This document shows, in pieces, positions 1 to 8,298 of a DNA stretch of 64,000 bases. Both the position numbers and the translations under genes were made by a program. The DNA comes from Natrarchaeobius chitinivorans (GTDB lineage: Archaea > Halobacteriota > Halobacteria > Halobacteriales > Natrialbaceae). The stretch's first letter is position 1. Each line of letters starts with the position of its first letter. Location: the NCBI RefSeq assembly GCF_003841505.1, contig NZ_REGA01000020.1, positions 1 through 64,000 on the forward strand. Reading direction: 5' to 3'. The notes beneath the pieces are model-generated. The model had not been told where the DNA came from, made no database searches, and was given only the letters and a program-made list of their open reading frames with translations.

Positions 1-1069
1 GAGGGTGTCATAGAACTCTTGTCACACCGTGATGATCGTACTTCCCGGATTGTCTCCGCGTTCGTAGTTGGTAATTGCAACGACGAGGCGAAGGCACAGC
101 GCGAGGAACACCTGCGCTCGTGCGTGGACGCGGCCTCGGGCGTGCGTTCGCCCGAGGCCGCAGTCCTTGACTGATTCGTTGGTTCGTTCGACGCCTGTCC
201 GGCGGTTATACGTCTCGTCTAGCGTCGATTGCTTCAGCTGAACGTCCTCGCTGTGTTCCTCGATGCGGTCTTCGACCCTGTACTCGATGTCTTTCGGGTT
301 GTCGGTGTTTCGAGGGTTGTATGGGGCGACTGGCACGACCCCTGCGGCCAGCAGGTGGTCGTGCCAGTCAAGTGTGTCATAGGCGCTGTCTCCAAGCATC
401 CAGATCGGTGTTTCGACGGCGAGCGCGTCACGGGTGACGCGCATCGCCGTCTCTTCTGGCGCTTGTTTGCTCTCGGTGAATTCAGCTGCAATCGGAATCT
501 TCGACCCGGTCGAAACGATCGTGCAGCCGTAGCCGTAGTAGTACTCTTCAGCCGTTGGATCGTAGCATTTCGATGCGTCTGGATCGGCAGGCATCGCTCT
601 CACGTCTGTCGAATCAATCGAGTAGGTCAAGTCGAGCAGGCCCCGCAAGGCGGCCTGCTCGACGAGGTGGTCGAAAATCTCGTCGATGACGTGTTCGAGA
701 TCGGTGAGGAAGCGATCGACCGCGTCTCTCGACGGCGGTCGATCGAAGCCACAGCTGAGCCAGACGACTGTGTTGTTCAGTTCTCGCGCAACCGGACGAA
801 TGCCGTAGATGTTCTTGTAGTAGCAGTGCAAAAAGGCACGCATCATCTCGGGTGGTTCATGATCTCGTGTTCGCCCCGTCTCCGCCGGGGCGAACACGTC
901 GAACTCTTCGAGAAACTCGAAGGAGAGATGCTCAAACAGCGCTAGCGTCTCGGTTTCCACGACATTGAAGAACGTCTCTACCGTAGGATTCTCTTGCAGG
1001 GTCGCTGGGCTCATACCACCTCAGCGTTCACCCTGCTCTCTGGTATGAGAACTGTTCTATGACACCCTC
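1..1069 (-). mobile_element. IS5-type insertion sequence, complete or nearly so
   Basis: The right end reads GTTCTATGACACCCTC and is the inverted copy of GAGGGTGTCATAGAAC at base 1, so terminal inverted repeats of about 16 bp bracket one transposase gene. The length of about 1.07 kb fits a single-ORF DDE element. The left end coincides with the window edge, so a target duplication cannot be tested. It borders an A+T-richer regulator cluster. Confidence 0.85.
22..1014 (-). CDS. IS4/IS5-superfamily DDE transposase
   Basis: 330 residues that catalyse cut-and-paste transposition of the surrounding element. The RNase H-like core shows the first Asp in SIDSTDVRA, the second in LGDSAYD, and the C-terminal signature Y-x2-R-x3-E-x6-K in YNRRTGVERTNESVK, which carries the Glu. 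An N-terminal DUF772-like segment precedes the core (about residues 30-110). The frame is uninterrupted and the gene ends about 20 bp from the left terminal repeat, so the copy may still be active. The exact ISH subgroup cannot be named without comparison to an IS collection. Confidence 0.9.
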   Translation of the reverse strand: MSPATLQENPTVETFFNVVETETLALFEHLSFEFLEEFDVFAPAETGRTRDHEPPEMMRAFLHCYYKNIYGIRPVARELNNTVVWLSCGFDRPPSRDAVDRFLTDLEHVIDEIFDHLVEQAALRGLLDLTYSIDSTDVRAMPADPDASKCYDPTAEEYYYGYGCTIVSTGSKIPIAAEFTESKQAPEETAMRVTRDALAVETPIWMLGDSAYDTLDWHDHLLAAGVVPVAPYNPRNTDNPKDIEYRVEDRIEEHSEDVQLKQSTLDETYNRRTGVERTNESVKDCGLGRTHARGRVHARAQVFLALCLRLVVAITNYERGDNPGSTIITV

Positions 1070-1109
1070 ACACAAAAGTTATGCTGTTGGCAGTCGTCGG
1101 TTTGGTAAA

Positions 1110-1301
1110 ATGCCGGATGGGGAGCGTGAAAGAACGGTCGCCACGTGTGAATCCTGCGATTCCGCCTATGCTGCCGAGATCTGGAGCAATGGGACGATTC
1201 AACCAATTGGCACGAGAACTGGCTGCGAGTGTGGGTCAACGGAGTTCCAAGTTATTGGAGATACATCTGATACCGTCCCCCAAAATGAGGAAATTGACTG
1301 A
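1110..1301 (+). CDS. small zinc-ribbon protein
   Basis: 63 residues. Two cysteine pairs, CESC near residue 11 and CECG near residue 37, can hold one zinc ion, the pattern of the very small haloarchaeal zinc-finger proteins. The ATG at 1110 (after AAA) is preferred, because a longer reading would begin inside the inverted repeat of the IS. It lies 40 bp from the IS end, so its native promoter may have been displaced. The molecular partner is unknown. Confidence 0.55.
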   Translation: MPDGERERTVATCESCDSAYAAEIWSNGTIQPIGTRTGCECGSTEFQVIGDTSDTVPQNEEID

Positions 1302-1626
1302 TGGATAGTTCGCAATCGTGACAAGCACTCATTTCACGAGCATTGCGCTTATATAATGGACTTTCGACAAAGCTTTCCATCCCTGTCTTTCTTCGCAGTG
1401 GCCTCACTAGTCTCTCAAAATATGCAGAGTGGTTGAACAGCAGTAGCACGGAAGATCAGTGGTTGGGACCCTACCGAACTCCGTGCCACATGAGTGTTCG
1501 GGGTAGTCCGATATAATCTTACTGTGATTATCTGAGTTAACGGATTGCCGGTGGTAGAACTGCCTAGTCGTTCTGCGTCGAACTGGTGACATCAGGGTAC
1601 ATAGGCCACGGCATCGTAAGGGCACT
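1302..1626. other. intergenic, no supported feature
   Basis: 325 bases of A+T-richer DNA between the zinc protein and the Lrp-type regulator. I see no ORF with haloarchaeal codon bias, no tRNA fold and no clear repeat. The promoter of the Lrp gene must lie near its 3' end, but no convincing TATA-like box stands out. Confidence 0.5.
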
Positions 1627-2124
1627 ATGGGCCGAGAACTGGACGAAACCGACAAAGGCATCCTCTACATGCTCCAACGAGAAGCTCGCAACACCACTGC
1701 TCAAGAGATCAGTGAGACGGTTGGCGTCTCACCTAGCACCGTTCGTAATCGAATCGATCAGCTCGAATCTGACGGTGTCATCTTGGGGTATCACCCAGAA
1801 ATTGATTACGAAGCGGCGAATCTCTCCTTACGCGTCCTCTTTGTCTGTACTGCCCCAGCAGTCAGACGGGGAGAGTTAACAGACAAGGTCATGAACGTCC
1901 AAGGCGTGATTGATGTCCGCGAAATGATGACCGGACGCCGAAACGTCCACATCGAGATTGTCGCAACGGATACGACCGATATCTCCCGCATTTCGGATGC
2001 GATCCATGAACTGGGGCTCGAAGTCGAGAGCTCTGAACTCATGAAACGACGACAGATGCAACCGTTCAATCACTTCCAATTTACGAATTTGGATGAAGGA
2101 ACCACAGACGGCCCTAATGAGTAA
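1627..2124 (+). CDS. Lrp/AsnC-family transcription regulator
   Basis: 165 residues. Residues 1-60 form the AsnC-type winged helix-turn-helix (LDETDKGIL at the start, then VGVSPSTVRNRIDQLE as the recognition helix). The rest is a RAM-like ligand-binding and dimerisation part (VIDVREMMTGRRNVHIEI near 100). It probably senses an amino acid or small metabolite and acts on nearby or metabolic genes. The ATG fits the domain start. It lies upstream of a TrmB-like regulator on the same strand but about 260 bp away, so co-transcription is not evident. Confidence 0.85.
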   Translation: MGRELDETDKGILYMLQREARNTTAQEISETVGVSPSTVRNRIDQLESDGVILGYHPEIDYEAANLSLRVLFVCTAPAVRRGELTDKVMNVQGVIDVREMMTGRRNVHIEIVATDTTDISRISDAIHELGLEVESSELMKRRQMQPFNHFQFTNLDEGTTDGPNE

Positions 2125-2382
2125 CTAGCTGTTATATCCGCAATCTAAAACGGTATTTTTCTTATTTCCACACCAGCTAATTCAGTTTTTGAGGAATACT
2201 GCCAATAAATTTGCTGAAATAGCAATACATCAGCCACTAATTAAATAAGATTCACAGTCGTTGAGCGACTCGAATCAGTATGAAGTATATTCGAGAGTGG
2301 TCGGTACCACAGGAACTCTCTTGTGCGTGCCGAAACAACAGCGGAGAGAGTACCGGCCACGCCGGTACCATGGTTGGGACCC

Positions 2383-3219
2383 ATGAACGAATTATCTAAT
2401 CATCAACGAGCGGTCGAATTGCTCCAGCAACTGGGTCTGAAAGAGTACGAGGCGAAGTGCTTCGTTGCCTTATCACGGATGCCAAAGGGAACGGCCAAAG
2501 AGATCAGTGAAACCTCTGAGGTTCCTCGAACACGTGTGTACGACGCGATTCGCGTGTTGGAAACAAAAGGACTCGTGGAGATCCAGCACTCGAATCCCCA
2601 GCAGTTTTGGGCCGTCCCGATCGATGAGGGAGCCGAGACACTCCGTCAAGAGTACGAATCACGGACGAAGACACTCATCGAGGCAGTCGAAGGGATCAAC
2701 CCAGTGCCAGCAGGTGATGACGAAGAAGTGTCACACGAGGTCTGGGCGTTGACGGGACAGACCGCAATCGCAACTCGAACACAACAATTCATCGATGGGG
2801 CTGGAGAGGAGATCATGTTCGTCGTTGGCCGTGAAGAGGTTCTCACGAAGGAGTTAGTCACGCATCTTCAAGCAGCCCAGGAGACGGGGATCACGGTCGT
2901 CGTCGGAACCGTTTCTGAACATCTCCGTGAGACCGTTCAGGAGGCGCTCCCCGACGCCCACGTGTTCGTCTCCGAACTGGAGTGGCTGAAGAATAATCCG
3001 ACCGACAGCACCGACGACACGACGATCAGCCGACTGATCCTGATCGACCGCAACACGATTCTCGTCAGTTCGGTACACGAGGGTGCTTCGAATGCGGCTG
3101 AAACTGAGAGAGCGGTGTTCGGCAGGGGCTTCACCAATGGTTTAGTCGTCATCGCCCGGCGGCTGATGGCGACGGGCTTGGAGACAGGTGCTGATCCCAA
3201 GCTGTTCGAGGGAGACTAA
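2383..3219 (+). CDS. TrmB-like winged-helix regulator
   Basis: 278 residues from the ATG at 2383, chosen because the upstream 20 codons look non-coding while MNELSNHQRAVELLQQLGL begins the usual TrmB helix. Residues 10-80 form the winged helix (GLKEYEAKCFVAL, then EVPRTRVYDAIRVLE). A linker helix and a C-terminal sensor-like region follow (VGREEVLTKELVTHL; LILIDRNTILVSSV). TrmB proteins bind sugars or other small ligands and control transport or metabolism; here no transporter is adjacent, so the ligand is unknown. The C-terminal part resembles the phospholipase D-like fold found in haloarchaeal TrmB paralogues. Confidence 0.8.
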   Translation: MNELSNHQRAVELLQQLGLKEYEAKCFVALSRMPKGTAKEISETSEVPRTRVYDAIRVLETKGLVEIQHSNPQQFWAVPIDEGAETLRQEYESRTKTLIEAVEGINPVPAGDDEEVSHEVWALTGQTAIATRTQQFIDGAGEEIMFVVGREEVLTKELVTHLQAAQETGITVVVGTVSEHLRETVQEALPDAHVFVSELEWLKNNPTDSTDDTTISRLILIDRNTILVSSVHEGASNAAETERAVFGRGFTNGLVVIARRLMATGLETGADPKLFEGD

Positions 3220-3284
3220 CCAGCACCCCCAGTATTCAACCGGTCAGGGAATCGGTCGCTCGTGGCACGATGCGATACAGTGAG

Positions 3285-3611
3285 CTACCTCTGGAGTATG
3301 TCACTGTCCTGGAGGCCCTCGTGATGTGCAGCCAGCAGTTCCAGGGTAGGTTCGATTTCGTCGAAACGCGGCCCCCGTTCGACGCGATCCGTCCCGTGAC
3401 TCCATTCGATAAACCCGTAGTCGGCTAATTTGGGCAGATGAACGTGGTCATATTCAATACGATTTGTCTCATCAACGAGTGCGGTGTCAGGTGGCGTGTC
3501 GAGGTCACTCAGTACCTGTGTTCGGGGGATGTTCTCCAATAAGGCAAATAACAGGTGCCGCCGATGTACGTTCGACAGTACAGCGTATAAATCATCGTGG
3601 ATCTTTTTCAT
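3285..3611 (-). CDS. DUF7344-like winged-helix protein
   Basis: 108 residues with the haloarchaeal layout of a short helix-turn-helix: DDLYAVLSNVHRRHLLFALLE at the N terminus, then a mid-part with ...IEYDHVHLPKLADYGFIEW, the wing that precedes the last helix. Such proteins often sit next to receiver and sensor genes and are thought to bind DNA. It converges with the TrmB-like gene and lies downstream of the receiver genes on the same strand. Its ligand and target are unknown. Confidence 0.75.
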   Translation of the reverse strand: MKKIHDDLYAVLSNVHRRHLLFALLENIPRTQVLSDLDTPPDTALVDETNRIEYDHVHLPKLADYGFIEWSHGTDRVERGPRFDEIEPTLELLAAHHEGLQDSDILQR

Positions 3612-3867
3612 GTTCAGGTGAGTCTACAGTCGGAAATCTCTCAAACCCACTAACATTTCACTCAGGGTCGAGTTTTGATTAACTGGGTGAATCGGATCGC
3701 TGTTCAGTTCGTGGATTTATGAGTGGGTTATTTAGTTCAGGTGACTTGAAGGAAGCAACGTTGGATTGCTGTACCAATTCTCTCTTGCATTTCCGTTCTA
3801 CCAGCTACTGGCAGGTCGGGTGAAGTGTGCAAGAGAGGAGAAGGAGTTATCACAGAAGCTGTACCGA

Positions 3868-4308
3868 TCAATTGTCTATCATAATTGCCAACCGGAACTG
3901 CTCGAATGACCGAATCACTTCAACAAATTCACCGGGGTCAACTGGTTTTTCGAGGACTGCGTCTTCATCTGCATCGTCATTGAGATCACGGGATTCAATC
4001 AGGCCCTCATCCAGCCCGGTCAGGACGATCACGGGAACATGACCTAGTTCGGGGTGATGTTTGATCTCGTGGAGAACGTCCTCACCGGCCACTTTCGGCA
4101 GATTCAGGTCAAGCAGTACGATATCCGGTCGGCGAGCATCCTCGTACTCTCCACGTTGATAGATGAAGTCGAGTGCTGCTTGGCCATCGCTGACGGTGTT
4201 GAGTGTATTTCCGATGTTACCGTCTGAGAGGGCTTCTTCGATGAGACGAATATCACCGGGGTTGTCTTCCACCAATAGTATCACCGCCTCAGTTGACTCA
4301 TCACTCAT
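3868..4308 (-). CDS. stand-alone response-regulator receiver
   Basis: 146 residues from ATG 4308 (MSDESTEAV), the start that sits just before the receiver fold; an upstream ATG at 4335 is less likely. The receiver has the acidic pair in LLVEDNPGD, the phospho-acceptor Asp in PDIVLLDLNLP, the Thr in VIVLTG and the Lys in EKPVDP. There is no output domain, so it probably passes phosphate or binds a partner kinase, as haloarchaeal REC-only proteins do. It is a paralogue of the receiver at 4508-4969. Confidence 0.9.
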   Translation of the reverse strand: MSDESTEAVILLVEDNPGDIRLIEEALSDGNIGNTLNTVSDGQAALDFIYQRGEYEDARRPDIVLLDLNLPKVAGEDVLHEIKHHPELGHVPVIVLTGLDEGLIESRDLNDDADEDAVLEKPVDPGEFVEVIRSFEQFRLAIMIDN

Positions 4309-4507
4309 GGTGTAATGATCTGGGTTAATGGCCATAAGCGATTCGGTGAAGTACCTACTACGCAGACATTCAAGGTTTCAGTATCAACAATTTCTGGCGA
4401 TTAGTGATCAATAAGCAGACATAGTTACCGAATCGCCTGTTTCAGTTTCAGGTTCGAGACTAAATAAAGAAATCACGCTACTATTTACTGACAACGTAAC
4501 TAATATT

Positions 4508-4969
4508 CTAGTTCATCACAGGGAGTTCAACTGATTGTAACCAGAAATCACGGAGTGACTGTACCAACTCAATGAATTCATCTGGATCCACTGGCTTCGT
4601 CAGATACGCATTTGCACCGCACTCGTACGCTTGACGAATATCTTCGTCTGCCTGAGAACTCGTCAGGATAATCACGGGGATACACGATAGGTCTACGTCA
4701 TCGTCAAGCTCACATAATACATCGATCCCGTTGACCTGGGGGAGGTTCAAATCAAGTAGTATGAGATCAGGGGGCGGGGCGTCCGTATACTCACCTCGCT
4801 GATGGACGAAGTCCAATGCTTCTCTTCCATCCGTGACAACACGGATTTTTTGATCGAATTCTACCCTTCGCATCGCTTCTCGCAAAAGTCGAACGTCACC
4901 GTGGTTGTCTTCGACAAGCAGAATATCAAACGGTGAGTTAGTGCCTGCGGAGGATACTCTCTTACTCAT
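4508..4969 (-). CDS. stand-alone response-regulator receiver
   Basis: 153 residues, REC fold only. LLVEDNHGD holds the acidic pocket, PDLILLDLNLPQV the phospho-acceptor Asp, VIILTSS the Thr/Ser switch and LTKPVDPDEF the Lys. The start overlaps the stop of the upstream mini zinc protein by four bases (ATGA), so it is the last gene of an operon that starts with a HalOD1 protein. The paired protein may be the output partner, giving a response regulator split over several polypeptides. Confidence 0.9.
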   Translation of the reverse strand: MSKRVSSAGTNSPFDILLVEDNHGDVRLLREAMRRVEFDQKIRVVTDGREALDFVHQRGEYTDAPPPDLILLDLNLPQVNGIDVLCELDDDVDLSCIPVIILTSSQADEDIRQAYECGANAYLTKPVDPDEFIELVQSLRDFWLQSVELPVMN

Positions 4970-5151
4970 GCTTTAATTTCTTTCATAAGAAGTTGTTGCT
5001 GTAGATCGTTCCAGGGAACCGAGGAAGTATCTACAGTGTCAATTGAGTGTCCCGTATCGACGAAGTGATTCACTGCTTTACGGGATTGGTCATCTTGATC
5101 TGTGCCGTCAATTTCGCTCGTGTACCAGTCGCAGTGGAGGCAGTATTTCAT
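4966..5151 (-). CDS. mini zinc-finger protein in REC operon
   Basis: 61 residues (MKYCLHCDWYTSE...). C-x2-C near the start and a His (HFVDTGHSID) about 25-30 residues later give a C2H2-like metal site. The start at 5151 is favoured because it overlaps the previous gene's stop by four bases (ATGA) and its own stop overlaps the next start; the longer reading from 5196 breaks this. The tight coupling argues that it acts with the receiver and HalOD1 protein. Not a family I can name. Confidence 0.6.
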   Translation of the reverse strand: MKYCLHCDWYTSEIDGTDQDDQSRKAVNHFVDTGHSIDTVDTSSVPWNDLQQQLLMKEIKA

Positions 5152-5330
5152 TTTGGGGTTTCTTCGGGCGGCTGCTGTTGCCAGTTGTTCCGGCATTTCG
5201 GCTCACAGAACGTGAGCACGTGCGATTCGTCGTTTTTAACGATGAGTGCGGGATGCCAATCGTCTGTCTGGATCACCTCACCACAGTACTCACATCTCGT
5301 AACTGATTCCCCTGTGTTGTGTGTCTCCAT
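5148..5330 (-). CDS. mini zinc-ribbon protein in REC operon
   Basis: 60 residues. CEYCGEVIQTDDWHPAL and FCEPKCRNNW give two Cys pairs, so a zinc ribbon or TRASH-like metal site is likely. It begins 5 bp after the HalOD1 gene stop and overlaps the next gene. Proteins of this look occur beside haloarchaeal signalling genes, but their role is not known to me. Confidence 0.6.
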   Translation of the reverse strand: METHNTGESVTRCEYCGEVIQTDDWHPALIVKNDESHVLTFCEPKCRNNWQQQPPEETPK

Positions 5331-5335
5331 ATGAA

Positions 5336-5635
5336 TCAGTCCACGCTCGTTGGATTACCCTGTGACTCTGTCCGAGCCCCACGGGCGGTCACATCTACAG
5401 TTCCATCTGCGGAGACAGTCACTTCGCAGCCGGCGTACTCGAAGGCCACTGATCCCGTGGTACGATGAGAGCCCGTGTTCGTTGGTTCGAACAGCGCATT
5501 AAGACTCTCTGGGTCGATGACGTTGAAGAGCGGGTCAAGATCGAACGGGTCAGTATCTACCTCTTCTGCGACCGCGTGTGTTACTCGCTGACTGACTGGT
5601 GCTGATTCAGGGAGCGTGAAGGTTGACTGTGACAT
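5336..5635 (-). CDS. HalOD1 output-domain protein
   Basis: 99 residues. The core VSQRVTHAVAEEVDTDPFDLD ... PLFNVIDPESLNALF, followed by VAFEYAGCEVTVSADGTVDV, is the halobacterial output domain 1 pattern, normally found C-terminal to a receiver or alone. First gene of a run of four: HalOD1, zinc ribbon, zinc finger, receiver, with spacings of +5, -4 and -4 bp. The function is thought to be an output or DNA-associated role in two-component signalling; direct targets are not visible. Confidence 0.85.
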   Translation of the reverse strand: MSQSTFTLPESAPVSQRVTHAVAEEVDTDPFDLDPLFNVIDPESLNALFEPTNTGSHRTTGSVAFEYAGCEVTVSADGTVDVTARGARTESQGNPTSVD

Positions 5636-5721
5636 CTACACTCCCACTTACGGACCTCAACAGGTAGGGGTTGCCAGTATTACGTTACTCCGGGGACTGA
5701 GAAGGGGCTATGATCATAGTC

Positions 5722-7959
5722 CTACTCGGCCTCGTCTTCGTAGACCATCGAAAGGAACTCGTCTTCGCTTGCTCGGATATGACGGCTCACAGTCGGTTGC
5801 GCAATCCCGAGAATATCTGCTAACTCTCCCGATTTCGTCTCGCGTGGCCATTCAAAGTACCCTGCATAGTACGCCGTTTGCAAGACTTCGTCTTGGCGCT
5901 CGGTGAGTCGGTCTCTATATTCTGCTTCGAATTCTTGGGCGGTCATGATCGGTTCGTCGTATTCCCGGCGAGCAACCAGATCGACATCCCCGAGACGCTC
6001 TTCTAAGAGTGCATCAAATGCGCGCGGATCGGCACTTCGTGGAATACGGATCACAATCCGTGTCGAATCGGAATCGGCAACCGCATCAATAACCATCGCT
6101 CCACGTTGAAGGAGTTGCGACCAAACGGTCGATTCTTCCAAGACACACTCGAACAAACACTCTTCATCACGGTCGGTAAGCAGCCGGAGATTCGATATAT
6201 CGGACTGGTTGTCAGCCCATTTGACTACCTCTTGCGGGTCGCCTCCCTTATTAGCAAAGAACATGGTTGTTCTGCCATCACGACGTTCAACAAGGTTTTC
6301 GAGGTGGAATTCACCCGCCACTTCGGTCGTCATAGCGAACAGTGAATCCGTCCTCTCGTGAACCTCAAACGCAAGTTCGACGGATTGCTCGCTCGTGAAC
6401 GCCTGCCTTCGTTCCTCCGCATTCAAAGCGTATCCGATCATCTCACCAAATTCCTGAAGCACAGCGACTTCTAACTGATCAAAGACACCTGACTCTGTGG
6501 CGTAGAGCGATAATATTCCGTATAGCGTGTCCTGATGGACGACTGGAACTGCAATAGTTGATCGGTATCCGTGCTGGATCGCTGATTGTCGCCACGATTC
6601 GAACGGCGGGTCCTCTTGGATACTATTATCCACCTGCGGTGTTCGGTCGTGAATTGCATGCCCAATCGGCTCGTGATCGGTCTCTGTCAACTCTTCATCG
6701 ACCGTGATTGTGACCCCATCGAGGTACGTATCACCGTTCCCAGCAAAGGCCTCCGGAACGACTTCGTTACTCCCAGGATCAAGCGCCCCAAACCACGCGA
6801 ATTCGTACGGCTCAGATGCTGCAAGTCTCGTACAAATCTCCTCAGTGATCTCCGGACGGGTATGAGAGTTTGTAAGCACCTTCGTGAGGTCTCGAATGTC
6901 GTTGTTGAGCCGTTGGACGCGGTCTAATGCCTGCGTCTCCTCTTCAAGTTCTTCTTTTTCCTCTTCAAGTTCGTGTTCACGGCTAATACGGTCGAGCGCT
7001 GCGTAGGTGTTTGAAACGAGAAGATTCGCCAGTGCAGTGTCCGACTCGCTGAACGCTTGAGCGTCAGTTGCACCGACTATGAAGACACCATGTGATCCGA
7101 TAGAGTGAATAAGGACACTCTGAAGCGGTGTTTTCTCTGTGTCAGTCTCATCGCTGGCTGAAAGGTCTTGGATTACCTGTGTCTCTTGTTTGGCGAATAC
7201 ACTCCATGGAAGCGACCGATCATCCCTAAACAATCGCCCGTCAGTCGTCAGATTATCTACCTCAGACGCCCAAGAACACGGTTCGAGACGACCAGCTTCG
7301 TCATCGTATAATTCAATCGCTACAATCGGTTGCTCGAATAGTGTGCTGGCAGCGGTAACTGTGGAGTCACAGATGGTACTCGAAGAGTCAGCAGTTTTGT
7401 GTTCACGCGAAAGATGAGTTAATGCTTTCAGCTGTGTTTCCAGAAAGCGGTGGTCAGTTATATCACGGATAATCGCAGAGACGTATTGGGAATCATCGCC
7501 TTCGAAGGCAGAGAAGACGACGTCTAGGAAGAGTTTATGACCCTCACTATGGCGACCTCGAAGTTGAACCGTCTGTGTGCTCTGATGCTCACCTGAATTA
7601 GGTACGTGAGCTTCGATCTCAGACTGATCCGTCTCATCAGTGTTTTCCGAAAGTAACTCGCTAAAGGGCTTCCCAATAAGTGTATCTGGTGAATGCCCAA
7701 ATATGTCTTCCACGTACGGGTTTGCGTACTGGATCGTTTCGTCAGAAGAGACGATGAGAACCCCGGTATTTGCGGTCTGAACAAGGCGTTCAAAATGTCG
7801 TTCGTCGGAGGAGTGATTCGAAGTCAATAGAGGATTCTCGCCAGCATTCGGCTTGAATATTTGGCTTGAATTCTGTCTTCTTATCCAACAACTGGGGCAA
7901 GGTGACTTCAGAACAGCAACCAGAAGGAGATCTCTGTGAAGGCCTTTCGATGGGCACAT
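5722..7959 (-). CDS. PAS-GAF-GAF sensor with HTH_10 (Bat-like) output
   Basis: 745 residues. A PAS domain (about 55-165: RLVQTANTGVLIVSSDET, IQYANPYVEDIFG), two GAF domains (about 185-330 and 365-510), a linking coiled coil (ELEEEKEELEEETQALDRV), a bacterio-opsin activator-type output region and a C-terminal HTH_10 (LTERQDEVLQTAYYAGYF ... LADILGIAQPTVSRHI). It should sense a small molecule, redox or light-related signal and regulate transcription directly without phosphotransfer. The first 50 residues look poorly conserved, so the true start may be downstream of 7959. It faces the same way as the REC operon, 86 bp upstream. Confidence 0.9.
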   Translation of the reverse strand: MCPSKGLHRDLLLVAVLKSPCPSCWIRRQNSSQIFKPNAGENPLLTSNHSSDERHFERLVQTANTGVLIVSSDETIQYANPYVEDIFGHSPDTLIGKPFSELLSENTDETDQSEIEAHVPNSGEHQSTQTVQLRGRHSEGHKLFLDVVFSAFEGDDSQYVSAIIRDITDHRFLETQLKALTHLSREHKTADSSSTICDSTVTAASTLFEQPIVAIELYDDEAGRLEPCSWASEVDNLTTDGRLFRDDRSLPWSVFAKQETQVIQDLSASDETDTEKTPLQSVLIHSIGSHGVFIVGATDAQAFSESDTALANLLVSNTYAALDRISREHELEEEKEELEEETQALDRVQRLNNDIRDLTKVLTNSHTRPEITEEICTRLAASEPYEFAWFGALDPGSNEVVPEAFAGNGDTYLDGVTITVDEELTETDHEPIGHAIHDRTPQVDNSIQEDPPFESWRQSAIQHGYRSTIAVPVVHQDTLYGILSLYATESGVFDQLEVAVLQEFGEMIGYALNAEERRQAFTSEQSVELAFEVHERTDSLFAMTTEVAGEFHLENLVERRDGRTTMFFANKGGDPQEVVKWADNQSDISNLRLLTDRDEECLFECVLEESTVWSQLLQRGAMVIDAVADSDSTRIVIRIPRSADPRAFDALLEERLGDVDLVARREYDEPIMTAQEFEAEYRDRLTERQDEVLQTAYYAGYFEWPRETKSGELADILGIAQPTVSRHIRASEDEFLSMVYEDEAE

Positions 7960-8298
7960 AGACCATAGTACCGTGGGAAGGATAGTGACAGATGAGTTTT
8001 ACTTCTGTGTCAAAGGATTAGATGCTTTAGACACTATTATAACCACTATCGACCGAATAAAGCGCTCAATGGCCGAACGCCAGCTGAGGAGGTGCTGAAC
8101 TAGACAGTTCCCTCATACCGTTCATGGAGAAATTTAATGATTCATACCTATTAATAACAAAATTGGTTGTCAGTATCGTTAACATCTTTGACCCTCCACG
8201 TGAGGGCAATGTCAGCGAGGTATTCGGTTCGTTTCTGTATCTACTCGATCGAACAGTTACTGTTTGAGTCTACGATACACTACGTCATCTTGTAGGTA
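7960..8298. other. intergenic, possible element boundary
   Basis: 339 bases, A+T-rich, between the sensor gene and the first integrase. No ORF with haloarchaeal bias, no tRNA 3' end and no obvious inverted repeat. Because the integrase gene ends at its left side here, an attachment site could lie in this gap, but I cannot point to a matching direct repeat. Confidence 0.4.
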
